DNA from: Conyzicola nivalis
Lineage (GTDB): Bacteria > Actinomycetota > Actinomycetes > Actinomycetales > Microbacteriaceae
DNA: 64,000 bases
Reading direction: 5' to 3'
NCBI RefSeq assembly: GCF_014639655.1
Contig: NZ_BMGB01000001.1
Coordinates: forward strand, 2,202,982-2,266,981
Under the pieces are notes generated by a model that made no database searches, was not told where the DNA came from, and saw only the letters and a program-made list of their open reading frames with translations. Below, piece after piece: positions 7,656 through 14,808 of this stretch; the first letter of the stretch is position 1; each line of letters opens with the position of its first letter. A program made the translations under genes and the position numbers.

Positions 7656-7683
7656 TTGAGCCGAATCCCTCGATCCCTAGGGT
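7656..7683 (+). promoter_or_regulatory. Promoter of the alpha/beta hydrolase gene, leaderless type
   Basis: TTGAGC (7656-7661), 16-bp spacer, TAGGGT (7678-7683), then 6 nt to the ATG at 7690. Confidence 0.5.
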
Positions 7684-7689
7684 GGCGGT

Positions 7690-8484
7690 ATGGAGTGCCG
7701 CATCGGCGACGTGGTCGTGAATTACGCGGAACACGGCGAAGGGATGCCCCTCGTCGCGTTGCACGGTGCCGGAGTCGACCACCGCGAGATCGAAGCCGCC
7801 GTCGAGGCCGTGCTGCCACGAGTCGGGCTCCGCCGCATCTACCCGGACCTGCCGGGCATGGGCGGCACCACGGCCGACGGCATCGACAGCAACGACGACG
7901 TGGTCGCGCTGCTCGCCGGGTTCGTAGACCGCATCGCGGGCGAGCCCGCCCTGCTGCTCGGGCACTCGTACGGGGCTTATGTTGCCCGCGGCGTGGCCGC
8001 ACAGCACCCCGAAGCGGTGACGGGCCTCGCCCTGCTCTGCCCCATCGCCGACGGGGCAGAGCAGGTTCCCGTCCACCGAGTGGTCCGCGAGGAGCCCGGT
8101 ACTTACGACGAACTCGACGCCGGACAGCGGGCGGACTTCGACGAGTACTTCGTGGCACGAACCCCGGCGGGCGCCCGCCGCTACCGCGACAGCGTCGCGC
8201 CAGGGGTCGCCGCCGTCGACGAAGCCGCCCTCGGGCGCATTTTTGCGGGCTGGGCCGTCAACGTCGACGGCCCCGTGTTCGACCGCCCCACCCTGATCGT
8301 GGCGGGACGCAGCGACTCGACGGCCGGTCACGTCCACGCGACCGGCCTCCTCGAGAGCTACCCGCGGGCGACATTGGCGGTCGTCGCCGATGCCGGACAC
8401 GCCCTCATGCACGAACGACCCGACCTGCTGGCGGCCCTGCTTTCGGACTGGTGCGACGCGGTCGCCCGCGAGCACAATCGTTAG
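7690..8484 (+). CDS. Alpha/beta hydrolase
   Basis: 264 residues. The oxyanion-loop HGAGVD near residue 25, nucleophile elbow GHSYG with Ser93, an acid after the strand LIVAGRSD, and the late His in ADAGHALMHERP complete a serine hydrolase triad. It looks like a small-molecule esterase or lactonase-type enzyme; the substrate is not predictable. The ATG lies 6 nt after the -10, so the message is probably leaderless. The VOC gene that follows begins 24 bp downstream and is probably in the same transcript. Confidence 0.85.
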   Translation: MECRIGDVVVNYAEHGEGMPLVALHGAGVDHREIEAAVEAVLPRVGLRRIYPDLPGMGGTTADGIDSNDDVVALLAGFVDRIAGEPALLLGHSYGAYVARGVAAQHPEAVTGLALLCPIADGAEQVPVHRVVREEPGTYDELDAGQRADFDEYFVARTPAGARRYRDSVAPGVAAVDEAALGRIFAGWAVNVDGPVFDRPTLIVAGRSDSTAGHVHATGLLESYPRATLAVVADAGHALMHERPDLLAALLSDWCDAVAREHNR

Positions 8485-8508
8485 CGATACCGAATACGGA
8501 GACACGAG

Positions 8509-8835
8509 ATGAAGCCCACATTCCTGTACGTCCCGACCGACGACCTCGAGGCCACCGCGCGGTTCTACCGCGACGAGCTGAAGCTGGAAGAGGCCTGGCG
8601 GGAGGGCGACGACACGATCGCGTTCGCCCTGCCGGGCGGCGAACTGCAACTCATGGTCTCCAGCGCACCGGGCGGATACGGGCCCATGTACCTCGTTCCC
8701 TCGGCTGACGAGTGGGTGCGCGAGCACGCCGACCTCGAGGTGGCGCAGCCGCTGCAGCAGATTCCGGGCGGGGCCACGGTCGGGTTCACGGATCCGGCCG
8801 GAAACGCCTTCTACGTATTCGACCAGGAGGAGTAA
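8509..8835 (+). CDS. VOC-superfamily (glyoxalase-like) protein
   Basis: 108 residues. Two beta-alpha-beta-beta-beta modules: FLYVPTDDLEATARFYRDEL at the start and TVGFTDPAGNAFYVF at the end, the standard signature of a small single-domain VOC protein. The ATG has GGAG about 9 nt upstream and the gene sits 24 bp after the hydrolase, so both probably form one operon. The function within VOC (lyase, dioxygenase, binding protein) is not determinable. Confidence 0.85.
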   Translation: MKPTFLYVPTDDLEATARFYRDELKLEEAWREGDDTIAFALPGGELQLMVSSAPGGYGPMYLVPSADEWVREHADLEVAQPLQQIPGGATVGFTDPAGNAFYVFDQEE

Positions 8836-8853
8836 CGCGCGGCGGGCGTCATC

Positions 8854-8880
8854 CGAAAATCGCGCGTCGTCCGATTTTCG
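8854..8880. terminator. AT-rich stem-loop after the VOC gene
   Basis: CGAAAATCG (8854-8862) and CGATTTTCG (8872-8880) form a 9-bp stem with a 9-nt loop, 18 bp after the VOC stop. No clear T-tract follows, so it may be a weak terminator or a regulatory palindrome for the downstream MFS gene. The rest of the 183-bp gap shows nothing firm. Confidence 0.35.
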
Positions 8881-9059
8881 AACCGGCCCTCGACATGTTC
8901 ACGCTGTATACATATCATGGATGCCACGGTCTAACCTTCGTTGCCAGAGCTGTCGATCGCCGCGACTCCCGTTCGACCTCAGTGTGACGACGTGAGCGCG
9001 CCGATCGGAGAGGATCGCATGACCGACACAGACAGAACGCCGCCGCAAGCCAGGCCCAC

Positions 9060-10454
9060 GTGCCACCGCCCGGCGGCGGGCGCACGTTCGCGCAGGTGCT
9101 CGTGAACACGGCGGTCGCCAACGTGACCACGAGCTTTCTCTGGTTCGCGCTGACCTTCTGGGTCTACCTCGAGACGCGGTCCGTGCTCGCCACCGGCATC
9201 ATCGGCGGGGCGTACATGCTTCTCGTCGCCGTCTTCTCGATGGCCTTCGGCACGATCGTCGACCGGCACCGCAAGCACCTCGTTATGGTCTTCGCGGGAG
9301 CGGTCACCCTGGTCGCCTTCAGCATCAGCCTCGGGTTCTATGTGCTGTTCCCCGAGTCGACGCTGCTCGACCTCGGCGGGCCGATGTTCTGGCTGTTCAG
9401 CGGCATCATCCTCTTCGGCGCGGTCATCGAGAACATGCGCAACATCGCGCTGTCGACCACCGTCACGCTGCTCATTCCGACCGAGAGGCACGCGAACGCG
9501 AACGGCCTGGTCGGCACCGTGCAGGGCCTCGCGTTTATGGTGACGAGCGTGTTCAGCGGCCTGGCGATCGGGCTGCTCGGCATGGGCTGGACGCTGGTGA
9601 TCGCGATCTCCCTCTCGGCGCTGGCGCTCGTGCACCTGCTGTTCCTGCGCATCCCCGAAGAGATGCCTCAGCGCGACGGCGAAAAACGCCCGCTCATCGA
9701 CCTGCGCGGCAGCATCACGGCGGTGCGCGCGGCAACCGGGCTGTTCGCTCTCATCATCTTCTCGACCTTCAACAACCTGATCGGCGGCGCCTACATGGCG
9801 CTCATGGACCCGTACGGACTGGAGCTGTTCCCGGTCGAATGGTGGGGCATCGTGCTCGGCGTCACATCGACCGGCTTCATCATCGGCGGCCTGCTCATCG
9901 CGAAGTTCGGGCTCGGACGCAACCCGATCCGCACCATGCTGATGCTCGTCATCGTCATGGGCGTGCTCGGGATGCTGTTCACGATCCGCGACTGGTGGTG
10001 GCTGTACGCCGGGGGCATCTGGCTGTACATGACGCTGATCCCGGCCGTCGAGGCGTCCGAGCAGACGGTGATCCAGAAGGTCGTGCCGTTCCGCACGCAG
10101 GGGCGGGTGTTCGGGTTCGCCGCGGCGTTCGAGTCTGCCGCTGCGCCGGTCACCGCATTTCTCATCGCGCCGATCGCGGAGTTCCTGATCATCCCGTACA
10201 TGGAATCCGACGCCGGACGCGCCGACTTCGGCTGGCTGCTCGGCGACGGTGAGGCCCGCGGTATCGCCCTCGTGTTCTTCGTGGCGGGCATCGTCATGGT
10301 GCTCGCGGCCGTCGCCGCGTTCTTCACGAAGTCGTACCGTCGCATTTCGGCGCAGTACCTGGGGGCGGAGCCGGCGGAGGTCGAAGACCCGGATGCGCCA
10401 GGCGACACCGAAGCGGGGCCAACTGCGCTCGATGCGACGTCGCAGCGAAAGTGA
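9060..10454 (+). CDS. MFS transporter (exporter type), probable N-terminal frameshift
   Basis: 464 residues from GTG 9060. About twelve membrane segments; VDRHRKHLVMVF is the loop 2-3 basic motif, and SEQTVIQKVVPFRTQGRVFG in the second half is typical of MFS proteins of the enterobactin-exporter/macrolide-efflux branch. The only start in this frame is GTG 9060, with no good ribosome site. An ATG at 9019 with GGAGAGG 5 nt upstream opens a 28-codon peptide in another frame that begins MTDTDRTPPQARP, just what the transporter's N-terminus could look like. A single-base indel between about 9048 and 9060 would join the two. This could be a real frameshift, a sequencing error or a short leader. Confidence 0.85.
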   Translation: MPPPGGGRTFAQVLVNTAVANVTTSFLWFALTFWVYLETRSVLATGIIGGAYMLLVAVFSMAFGTIVDRHRKHLVMVFAGAVTLVAFSISLGFYVLFPESTLLDLGGPMFWLFSGIILFGAVIENMRNIALSTTVTLLIPTERHANANGLVGTVQGLAFMVTSVFSGLAIGLLGMGWTLVIAISLSALALVHLLFLRIPEEMPQRDGEKRPLIDLRGSITAVRAATGLFALIIFSTFNNLIGGAYMALMDPYGLELFPVEWWGIVLGVTSTGFIIGGLLIAKFGLGRNPIRTMLMLVIVMGVLGMLFTIRDWWWLYAGGIWLYMTLIPAVEASEQTVIQKVVPFRTQGRVFGFAAAFESAAAPVTAFLIAPIAEFLIIPYMESDAGRADFGWLLGDGEARGIALVFFVAGIVMVLAAVAAFFTKSYRRISAQYLGAEPAEVEDPDAPGDTEAGPTALDATSQRK

Positions 10455-10590
10455 ATCTCTCTCTGCACACCTCGATCCGGTTTGCAATGGTCACGCGAAA
10501 CGTCGTGATTCGAGGTGGCGCTCATACAGTGGCTGTGTAGCCCCGGAGCCCGGCTGCTCTTACACAGTTCGCTACCTTCTGGGGGTCGGG

Positions 10591-10881
10591 ATGGACACCG
10601 CGCATTGCGTGAACTCGACCGACGACGAGCTGCTCGTCGCGGTCGCGAAGGGCGACCAGAATGCGTTCGCCGAACTGTACGACCGATTCGCTCCCCTCGT
10701 GTTCGCGCGCGCCAGGAGCCAGATCAGCGACGGCAGGCTTGCCGAAGAAATGGTTGTCGACGTGTTTCTAGAGTTCTGGCGGCAGGCACCGCGACTCGAT
10801 CGCACCGTCGGCAGAGTGGCGTCTTGGCTGTTCACCACGCCGCTCGTCAGTTATGCGCGCACCGGCACCACCGCAACCTGA
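10591..10881 (+). pseudogene. Truncated ECF sigma factor (region 2 only)
   Basis: 96 codons. Region 2 is well preserved (TDDELLVAVAKGDQNAFAEL, then YDRFAPLVFARA, EEMVVDVFLEFWRQAP and RVASWLF), resembling SigK-like ECF factors of about 180 residues. After RVASWLFTT the frame departs from the family and ends at 10881; the region 4 helix-turn-helix is absent. Reading another frame from about 10837 gives an RRSSV-like stretch, so an indel near there followed by loss of the 3' half is likely. The gene abuts the convergent HxlR gene, and no anti-sigma gene is nearby. A 7-bp inverted repeat CTGTGTA/TACACAG (10533-10539, 10561-10567) lies upstream. Confidence 0.7.
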
Positions 10882-10887
10882 TCCGAG

Positions 10888-11310
10888 CTACTGCCGGCCG
10901 TCGTGCGCTTCGCGGTTGGCGAGCACCTCGTCCATGTGGGTCTCGGCCCATGACTTGAGGCCGCGGATCAACTGATGCAGCGAGCGGCCCAGGTCGGTCA
11001 GTTCGTAGGTGACCGTGACCGGAACCGTCGGCGTTGCAACACGGATGAGGAGCCCGTCGCGCTCTAGAGACCGCAGGGTCTGCGTGAGCATCTTCGGGCT
11101 GACGCCGGCCAAGGTCCGGGCAAGTTCCGAGTAACGCATCACACCGGGCTGACCGACACGGTCGTGGCCGCTTCCTAGCGCGGTCAAAATCAAAGTCACC
11201 CACTTGTCGGAGATGCGGTCGAGCAGTTTCTGACTGGGACACACCGCCAAGAAGGCGTTGTAGTTCGCCTTCGTCTCGGCCCTTTTCTGGGCCGCCGTCG
11301 TGGTTGCCAT
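10888..11310 (-). CDS. HxlR-family transcriptional regulator
   Basis: 140 residues. The winged helix is RISDKWVTLILTAL, RYSELARTLAGVSPKMLTQT, LRSLERDGLL, then YELTDLGRSL, all typical of HxlR (DUF24) proteins. A single Cys (in AVCPSQKLLD, near residue 23) stands at the position used as a thiol sensor in YodB/QorR-like HxlR members, so redox or quinone sensing is plausible but inferred. It is divergent from an aldo/keto reductase, and two palindromes lie in the shared 120-bp region. Confidence 0.88.
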   Translation of the reverse strand: MATTTAAQKRAETKANYNAFLAVCPSQKLLDRISDKWVTLILTALGSGHDRVGQPGVMRYSELARTLAGVSPKMLTQTLRSLERDGLLIRVATPTVPVTVTYELTDLGRSLHQLIRGLKSWAETHMDEVLANREAHDGRQ

Positions 11311-11323
11311 CGATCGCTCCTCT

Positions 11324-11381
11324 CACCCGCGGGTGACTAACGCACCTGAAAGTGCCTACTTCCCGTCGGGAAGTTACTTCC
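11324..11381. promoter_or_regulatory. Operator region between hxlR-like gene and aldo/keto reductase
   Basis: A perfect 12-bp palindrome CACCCGCGGGTG (11324-11335) and a 17-bp one, ACTTCCCGTCGGGAAGT (11358-11374), with a further ACTTCC half-site at 11376-11381. Their position between divergent genes suggests HxlR binding sites; the second, nearer the reductase, is the better candidate. Confidence 0.5.
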
Positions 11382-11430
11382 TCATACTCGTGCATGGGGC
11401 ATCCAGAAACCACCCCCCGAAAGGCACATC

Positions 11431-12318
11431 ATGAACACTCCCACTCCACTCCCCGGCGGCACCTGGACTCTCGGCGACCTGACCGTTTCCCGTTTTGGCT
11501 ACGGCGCGATGCAGCTCGCCGGCCCGTGGGTCATGGGCCCTCCCGCCGACCACCAGGGGGCGATCGCCGTGCTTCGCGAGGCCGTCGAACTCGGCATAAC
11601 GCACATCGACACGAGCGATGCCTACGGGCCGCGCATCACCAACGAGTTGATCCGCGAAGCGCTTCATCCCTATCCCGAATCGCTGCACGTCGTCACCAAG
11701 GCCGGCGCGAACCGTGACGCCTCGGGAGGGTGGCCCACGGCTCGCCGACCCGAGGACCTGCGGCGTCAGGTGCTCGACAATCTCGAAGCACTCGGCCTCG
11801 AGACCCTCGACCTCGTCAACCTGAGGCTCGGCAACGGCGAGGGCCCGGTGCCCGAACCGGTCGCCGAGTCGTTGGGGGCGCTCGTCGAAATGCAGGACGA
11901 GGGCCTGATCAGGCACCTCGGCGTGAGCAACGCGACGGCCGATCAGGTCGGCGAGGCCATATCGATCGCGACGATCGTCTGCGTGCAGAACATGTACAAC
12001 CTCGCCCACCGCGACGACGATGACCTGATCGACATGCTCGCCGCACAGGGCATCGCCTACGTTCCGTTCTTCCCGCTCGGCGGCTTCACCCCGTTGCAGT
12101 CCGGAGCCCTTTCGGCGGTGGCGGCACGGCTGGACACGACGCCGATGGCGGTTGCCCTGGCCTGGCTGCTCCAGCGTTCGCCCAACATCCTGCTGATCCC
12201 CGGCACGTCGTCGGTCGCGCACCTGCGGGAGAACATCGCGGGCGCGGCGCTCGTGCTCTCGACAGACGACCTCGCCCAGCTAGACGAAATAGGTCGCCAG
12301 ACGCTCAGTCGAGGATGA
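11431..12318 (+). CDS. Aldo/keto reductase family protein lacking the usual catalytic His
   Basis: 295 residues with the (alpha/beta)8 AKR layout. Catalytic tetrad positions: D60 and Y65 in THIDTSDAYGP, K90 in VVTKAG, but the fourth residue, normally His, is Asn (N130 in LDLVNLRLGNG). This substitution is seen in some AKR branches of uncertain activity. NADPH-binding elements near the C-terminus (LLIPGTSSVAHLRENI) are intact. It is divergent from the HxlR regulator and likely induced through it; the substrate is unknown, with quinones or reactive carbonyls a reasonable guess. Confidence 0.88.
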   Translation: MNTPTPLPGGTWTLGDLTVSRFGYGAMQLAGPWVMGPPADHQGAIAVLREAVELGITHIDTSDAYGPRITNELIREALHPYPESLHVVTKAGANRDASGGWPTARRPEDLRRQVLDNLEALGLETLDLVNLRLGNGEGPVPEPVAESLGALVEMQDEGLIRHLGVSNATADQVGEAISIATIVCVQNMYNLAHRDDDDLIDMLAAQGIAYVPFFPLGGFTPLQSGALSAVAARLDTTPMAVALAWLLQRSPNILLIPGTSSVAHLRENIAGAALVLSTDDLAQLDEIGRQTLSRG

Positions 12319-12386
12319 CGCTGATCCCCAGCGCTAGCGCCGAAGCGCTCGTCGCGCGGCTGCGTCTGCTCCCGTAAACCACGAAG

Positions 12387-12408
12387 GCCCCGCACGACCG
12401 TGCGGGGC
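12387..12408. terminator. Bidirectional terminator between aldo/keto reductase and tRNA-Arg
   Basis: Perfect 9-bp stem GCCCCGCAC/GTGCGGGGC with a GACC loop. On the plus strand TTTC follows; on the minus strand CTTCG follows. It can end both the reductase transcript and the tRNA transcript. Confidence 0.8.
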
Positions 12409-12414
12409 TTTCAC

Positions 12415-12490
12415 TGGTGCGCCCGGAGGGATTTGAACCCCCGGCCTATTGATCCGTAGTCAATTGCTCTATCCGCTGAGCTACGGGCGC
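12415..12490 (-). tRNA. tRNA-Arg (anticodon ACG)
   Basis: On the minus strand, acceptor GCGCCCG pairs with CGGGCGC; the D arm contains AGCTCAGCGGATAGAGC, the anticodon stem ATTGA/TCAAT encloses loop CTACGGA (anticodon ACG, reading CGN after A34 deamination), and the T arm contains GGTTCAAATCC. The discriminator is A and CCA is encoded (12415-12417). Confidence 0.97.
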
Positions 12491-12574
12491 ATGTTCTGCA
12501 TTTGCGCACTGGGCGCAAATGCCAACTGGAAAACTATACCAGCCGTTCGGGCCGGTTCCGTCCACTCGCCGAGA

Positions 12575-12778
12575 TTAGCGCCGCGCGCTCCGCAGCAGGA
12601 AGCGCAGTCCGTCTTCGATCGAATCGAAGACTCCGAGGGCACGGTCGCGCAGGTCGCGCAGCTCGAAACCCGATTGCGTGCGCAGGACACTGCCGGCGAC
12701 CGTTGCGCTGCCCCGGTTCTGAACCGTCCAGCGCCCCTGGCCGGCTTGCACGAGTTCGAAGGCTTCCGCATAGGTCAT
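12575..12778 (-). CDS. Small hypothetical protein
   Basis: 67 residues, starting MTYAEAFELVQAGQGRWTV and ending in a basic LRFLLRSARR. Not recognised. It looks soluble and alpha/beta, with no membrane segment or Cys. It lies 39 bp downstream of the SRPBCC gene on the same strand and may be co-transcribed. Codon usage matches the neighbours, which supports it as a real gene. Confidence 0.5.
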   Translation of the reverse strand: MTYAEAFELVQAGQGRWTVQNRGSATVAGSVLRTQSGFELRDLRDRALGVFDSIEDGLRFLLRSARR

Positions 12779-12817
12779 GCTCCGACGATAGGAGGGGCGG
12801 ATGAACCGGAGCCGACG

Positions 12818-13297
12818 TCAGAGTGTCTGTGGCGTTACGCCGCCGAAGCGGGCCACGAGACGGTCGATCGTCATCCCCCAACCGGCGCGCATCCCCGTCG
12901 CGAGCTGCTCGCGGACCCGTTCGTCGGAGAGGTGCTCGGGAAATGTCTGGGTCAGCGTCATCTCCGTGCCGGCCTCGGTCGGGGCGAAGGTGAGCGTCAC
13001 GACGGGGCCGTCGTCGTTCGGCTCCGGCCAGCCGCCCTCGGCACCCCAGGTAAAGGCGAGCCTCTCGCCCGGCACGATCTCGCGGTAGACACCGCCGGTC
13101 ACGTACTGCTCGTCCTCGTCGATGACCATGAGTTGCCGCCACGCCCCGCCGACACGCAGGTCGACTTCGGGTGTGCCGGGCGATCCCTCGCCGCTGAAGA
13201 ACCAGTCGAGCTGTTCGGGATCGGTCCATGCCGCGAAGACCTCGGCCGGGGTTGCCGAGATAGTGCGGCGAAGGGTGAAATCGCGGTCGTGTGTCAT
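12818..13297 (-). CDS. SRPBCC (AHSA1-like) domain protein
   Basis: 159 residues. The helix-grip fold signature is clear: FTLRRTISATPAEVFAAWTD at the N-terminus, LRVGGAWRQLM and VTLTFAPTEAGTEMTLTQTF in the middle, and a long C-terminal helix. AHSA1-like proteins bind hydrophobic ligands or act in stress responses; often they are paired with ArsR regulators, but here the divergent neighbour is a MerR regulator. The ATG at 13295-13297 was chosen as the start because the upstream extension has no homology to the fold. Confidence 0.85.
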   Translation of the reverse strand: MTHDRDFTLRRTISATPAEVFAAWTDPEQLDWFFSGEGSPGTPEVDLRVGGAWRQLMVIDEDEQYVTGGVYREIVPGERLAFTWGAEGGWPEPNDDGPVVTLTFAPTEAGTEMTLTQTFPEHLSDERVREQLATGMRAGWGMTIDRLVARFGGVTPQTL

Positions 13298-13337
13298 ACG
13301 ACCGATAGTGGCCCACCACCCGACTTCGGAACAGTAC

Positions 13338-13368
13338 TTGACCTGTAGCGCGCTACAGGTTGCAGGAT
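13338..13368 (+). promoter_or_regulatory. MerR-type promoter/operator with 19-bp spacer
   Basis: TTGACC (13338-13343) and CAGGAT (13363-13368) are separated by 19 bp, the overlong spacing used by MerR activators. A perfect 20-bp palindrome, ACCTGTAGCGCGCTACAGGT (13341-13360), fills the spacer. It lies just upstream of the MerR gene and should autoregulate the MerR/aldo-keto reductase operon. Confidence 0.7.
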
Positions 13369-13374
13369 GAAGCC

Positions 13375-13797
13375 ATGAGCGAGTTACTACTGCCCGGGAT
13401 CCCCGTCGACGTGCCGCCGAGCGGGCTGTCGATCGGCGAGGCGTCCGCCGCCACCGGCGTGAGCGTCGAGACGCTGCGCTACTACGAGCGAGCCGGGCTG
13501 CTGCTCGAGAAGGCCCCACGCGACACCGGCGGACGGCGGCGATACCGCATGAACGACCTCGCCTGGATCGCCGGGCTCGTCGTGCTGCGCGAGACGGGCA
13601 TGTCGATCGCCGACATGACGGTCATCGCCGACCTCAGCCGACGCGAAGGCACCGAGGCCGAGCGCCTCGCGTTCTTCGAAAACCACAGGACGCACGTGGT
13701 CGACGAGATGGAGCGCACGAAGCGCCACCTCGCCGCCATCGACAAGAAGATCGCCGCGTACCGCGAGGTAGCGGCCAAGAACGGAGAACAGGAATGA
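13375..13797 (+). CDS. MerR-family transcriptional regulator
   Basis: 140 residues. The helix-turn-helix and wing are LSIGEASAATGVSVETLRYY, ERAGLL and RRRYRMNDLAWIAGLVVLRE, then a dimerisation coiled coil ending KKIAAYREVAA. No Cys residues for metal binding appear, so it belongs with small-molecule or stress-sensing MerR proteins. The ATG at 13375 is used; the promoter palindrome ends 15 bp upstream. Its stop overlaps the ATG of the aldo/keto reductase (ATGA, 13794-13797), so the pair is translationally coupled. Confidence 0.9.
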   Translation: MSELLLPGIPVDVPPSGLSIGEASAATGVSVETLRYYERAGLLLEKAPRDTGGRRRYRMNDLAWIAGLVVLRETGMSIADMTVIADLSRREGTEAERLAFFENHRTHVVDEMERTKRHLAAIDKKIAAYREVAAKNGEQE

Positions 13798-14774
13798 AGA
13801 ACACCACCCTGGAGGACGGCCTCACCGTCTCCGCCATCGGCCTCGGCGCGATGGGCATGAGCGCGTTCTACGGCTCGAGCGACGAGGGCGAATCCATCGC
13901 GACCCTGCGCCACGCGATCGACACCGGTGTGACGTTCGTCGATACGGCGGAGGCGTACGGCCCGTTCGAGAACGAGAAGCTGATCGCCCGGGCGTTGGGC
14001 GATCGGCGCGACGAGGTGGTGCTCGCCACCAAGGCGTCATCCGAAACCGACGACGACGGCACCGTGCACGGCCGCAACGGCACCCCCGAGTACATCCGCA
14101 GGGCGGCCGACCGGTCGCTGCGGCACCTCGGCACCGACGTGATCGACCTCTACTACCTGCACCGCGTCGACCCGAACGTGCCGATCGAGGAGAGCGTCGG
14201 GGCCATGGCCGAGCTGGTCGCGGCCGGCAAGGTGCGGCACATCGGTCTGTCCGAGGCGTCGGAGGCGACCATCCGGCGTGCCCACGCCGTGCACCCGCTC
14301 GCCGCGGTGCAGAGCGAGTTCTCGCTGTTCTCGCGCGACGTGTTGCACAACGGAGAGTTCGCGGCGATGCGCGAGCTGGGCATCGGCCTCGTGGCGTTCT
14401 CACCGCTCGGACGCGGCGTGCTGACGAGCGGGGTGCGCAGCCTCGACGACCTCGCGCCCGACGACGCGCGGCGGGGTCTCCCCCGTTTCCAGCCGGACGC
14501 CTTCGCCGCCAACCGGGCGCTCGTCGCGCGGTTGGAGGCGATAGCGCGGGACAAGGGGGCCACGGTCGCGCAGATCGCCCTCGCCTGGCTCGTGGCGCAG
14601 GGCGTCGTACCGATTCCCGGAACCCGCCGACGCTCGCGGTTGGACGAGAACGCGGCCGCCGTCGACGTCGCGCTGGATGCGGGCGAGTTGGACGCGCTGG
14701 CCGCCGCGCTGCCGACCGACGAGATCGCGGGTGGCCGAGACTACGCGCAGCTCGTCACGGGAGTCGACCGGTAG
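13794..14774 (+). CDS. Aldo/keto reductase
   Basis: 326 residues. Complete AKR tetrad: D50 and Y55 (FVDTAEAYGPFENE), K80 (VLATKAS), H123 (YYLHRVDPNVPIEE). The motif IPGTRRRSRLDENAAA near the C-terminus binds the 2'-phosphate of NADPH. It resembles the AKR13-type YakC/Tas branch, reducing aldehydes or ketones. It is co-translated with the MerR regulator through a 4-bp overlap, so it is probably part of that regulator's detoxification response. Confidence 0.92.
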   Translation: MKNTTLEDGLTVSAIGLGAMGMSAFYGSSDEGESIATLRHAIDTGVTFVDTAEAYGPFENEKLIARALGDRRDEVVLATKASSETDDDGTVHGRNGTPEYIRRAADRSLRHLGTDVIDLYYLHRVDPNVPIEESVGAMAELVAAGKVRHIGLSEASEATIRRAHAVHPLAAVQSEFSLFSRDVLHNGEFAAMRELGIGLVAFSPLGRGVLTSGVRSLDDLAPDDARRGLPRFQPDAFAANRALVARLEAIARDKGATVAQIALAWLVAQGVVPIPGTRRRSRLDENAAAVDVALDAGELDALAAALPTDEIAGGRDYAQLVTGVDR

Positions 14775-14808
14775 CGGGGCGACTGTCGGCGCGAGTACAT
14801 TCGCGGGC

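Noticed and set aside
9019..9105. Short peptide from ATG 9019 as a separate gene
   Set aside because: The 28-codon frame has no protein-like features beyond resembling the expected transporter N-terminus; treated as a frameshift sign instead.
10468..10517. Inverted repeat CACCTCGA/TCGAGGTG after the MFS gene as a terminator
   Set aside because: The 34-nt loop is too long for an intrinsic terminator, and no T-tract follows.
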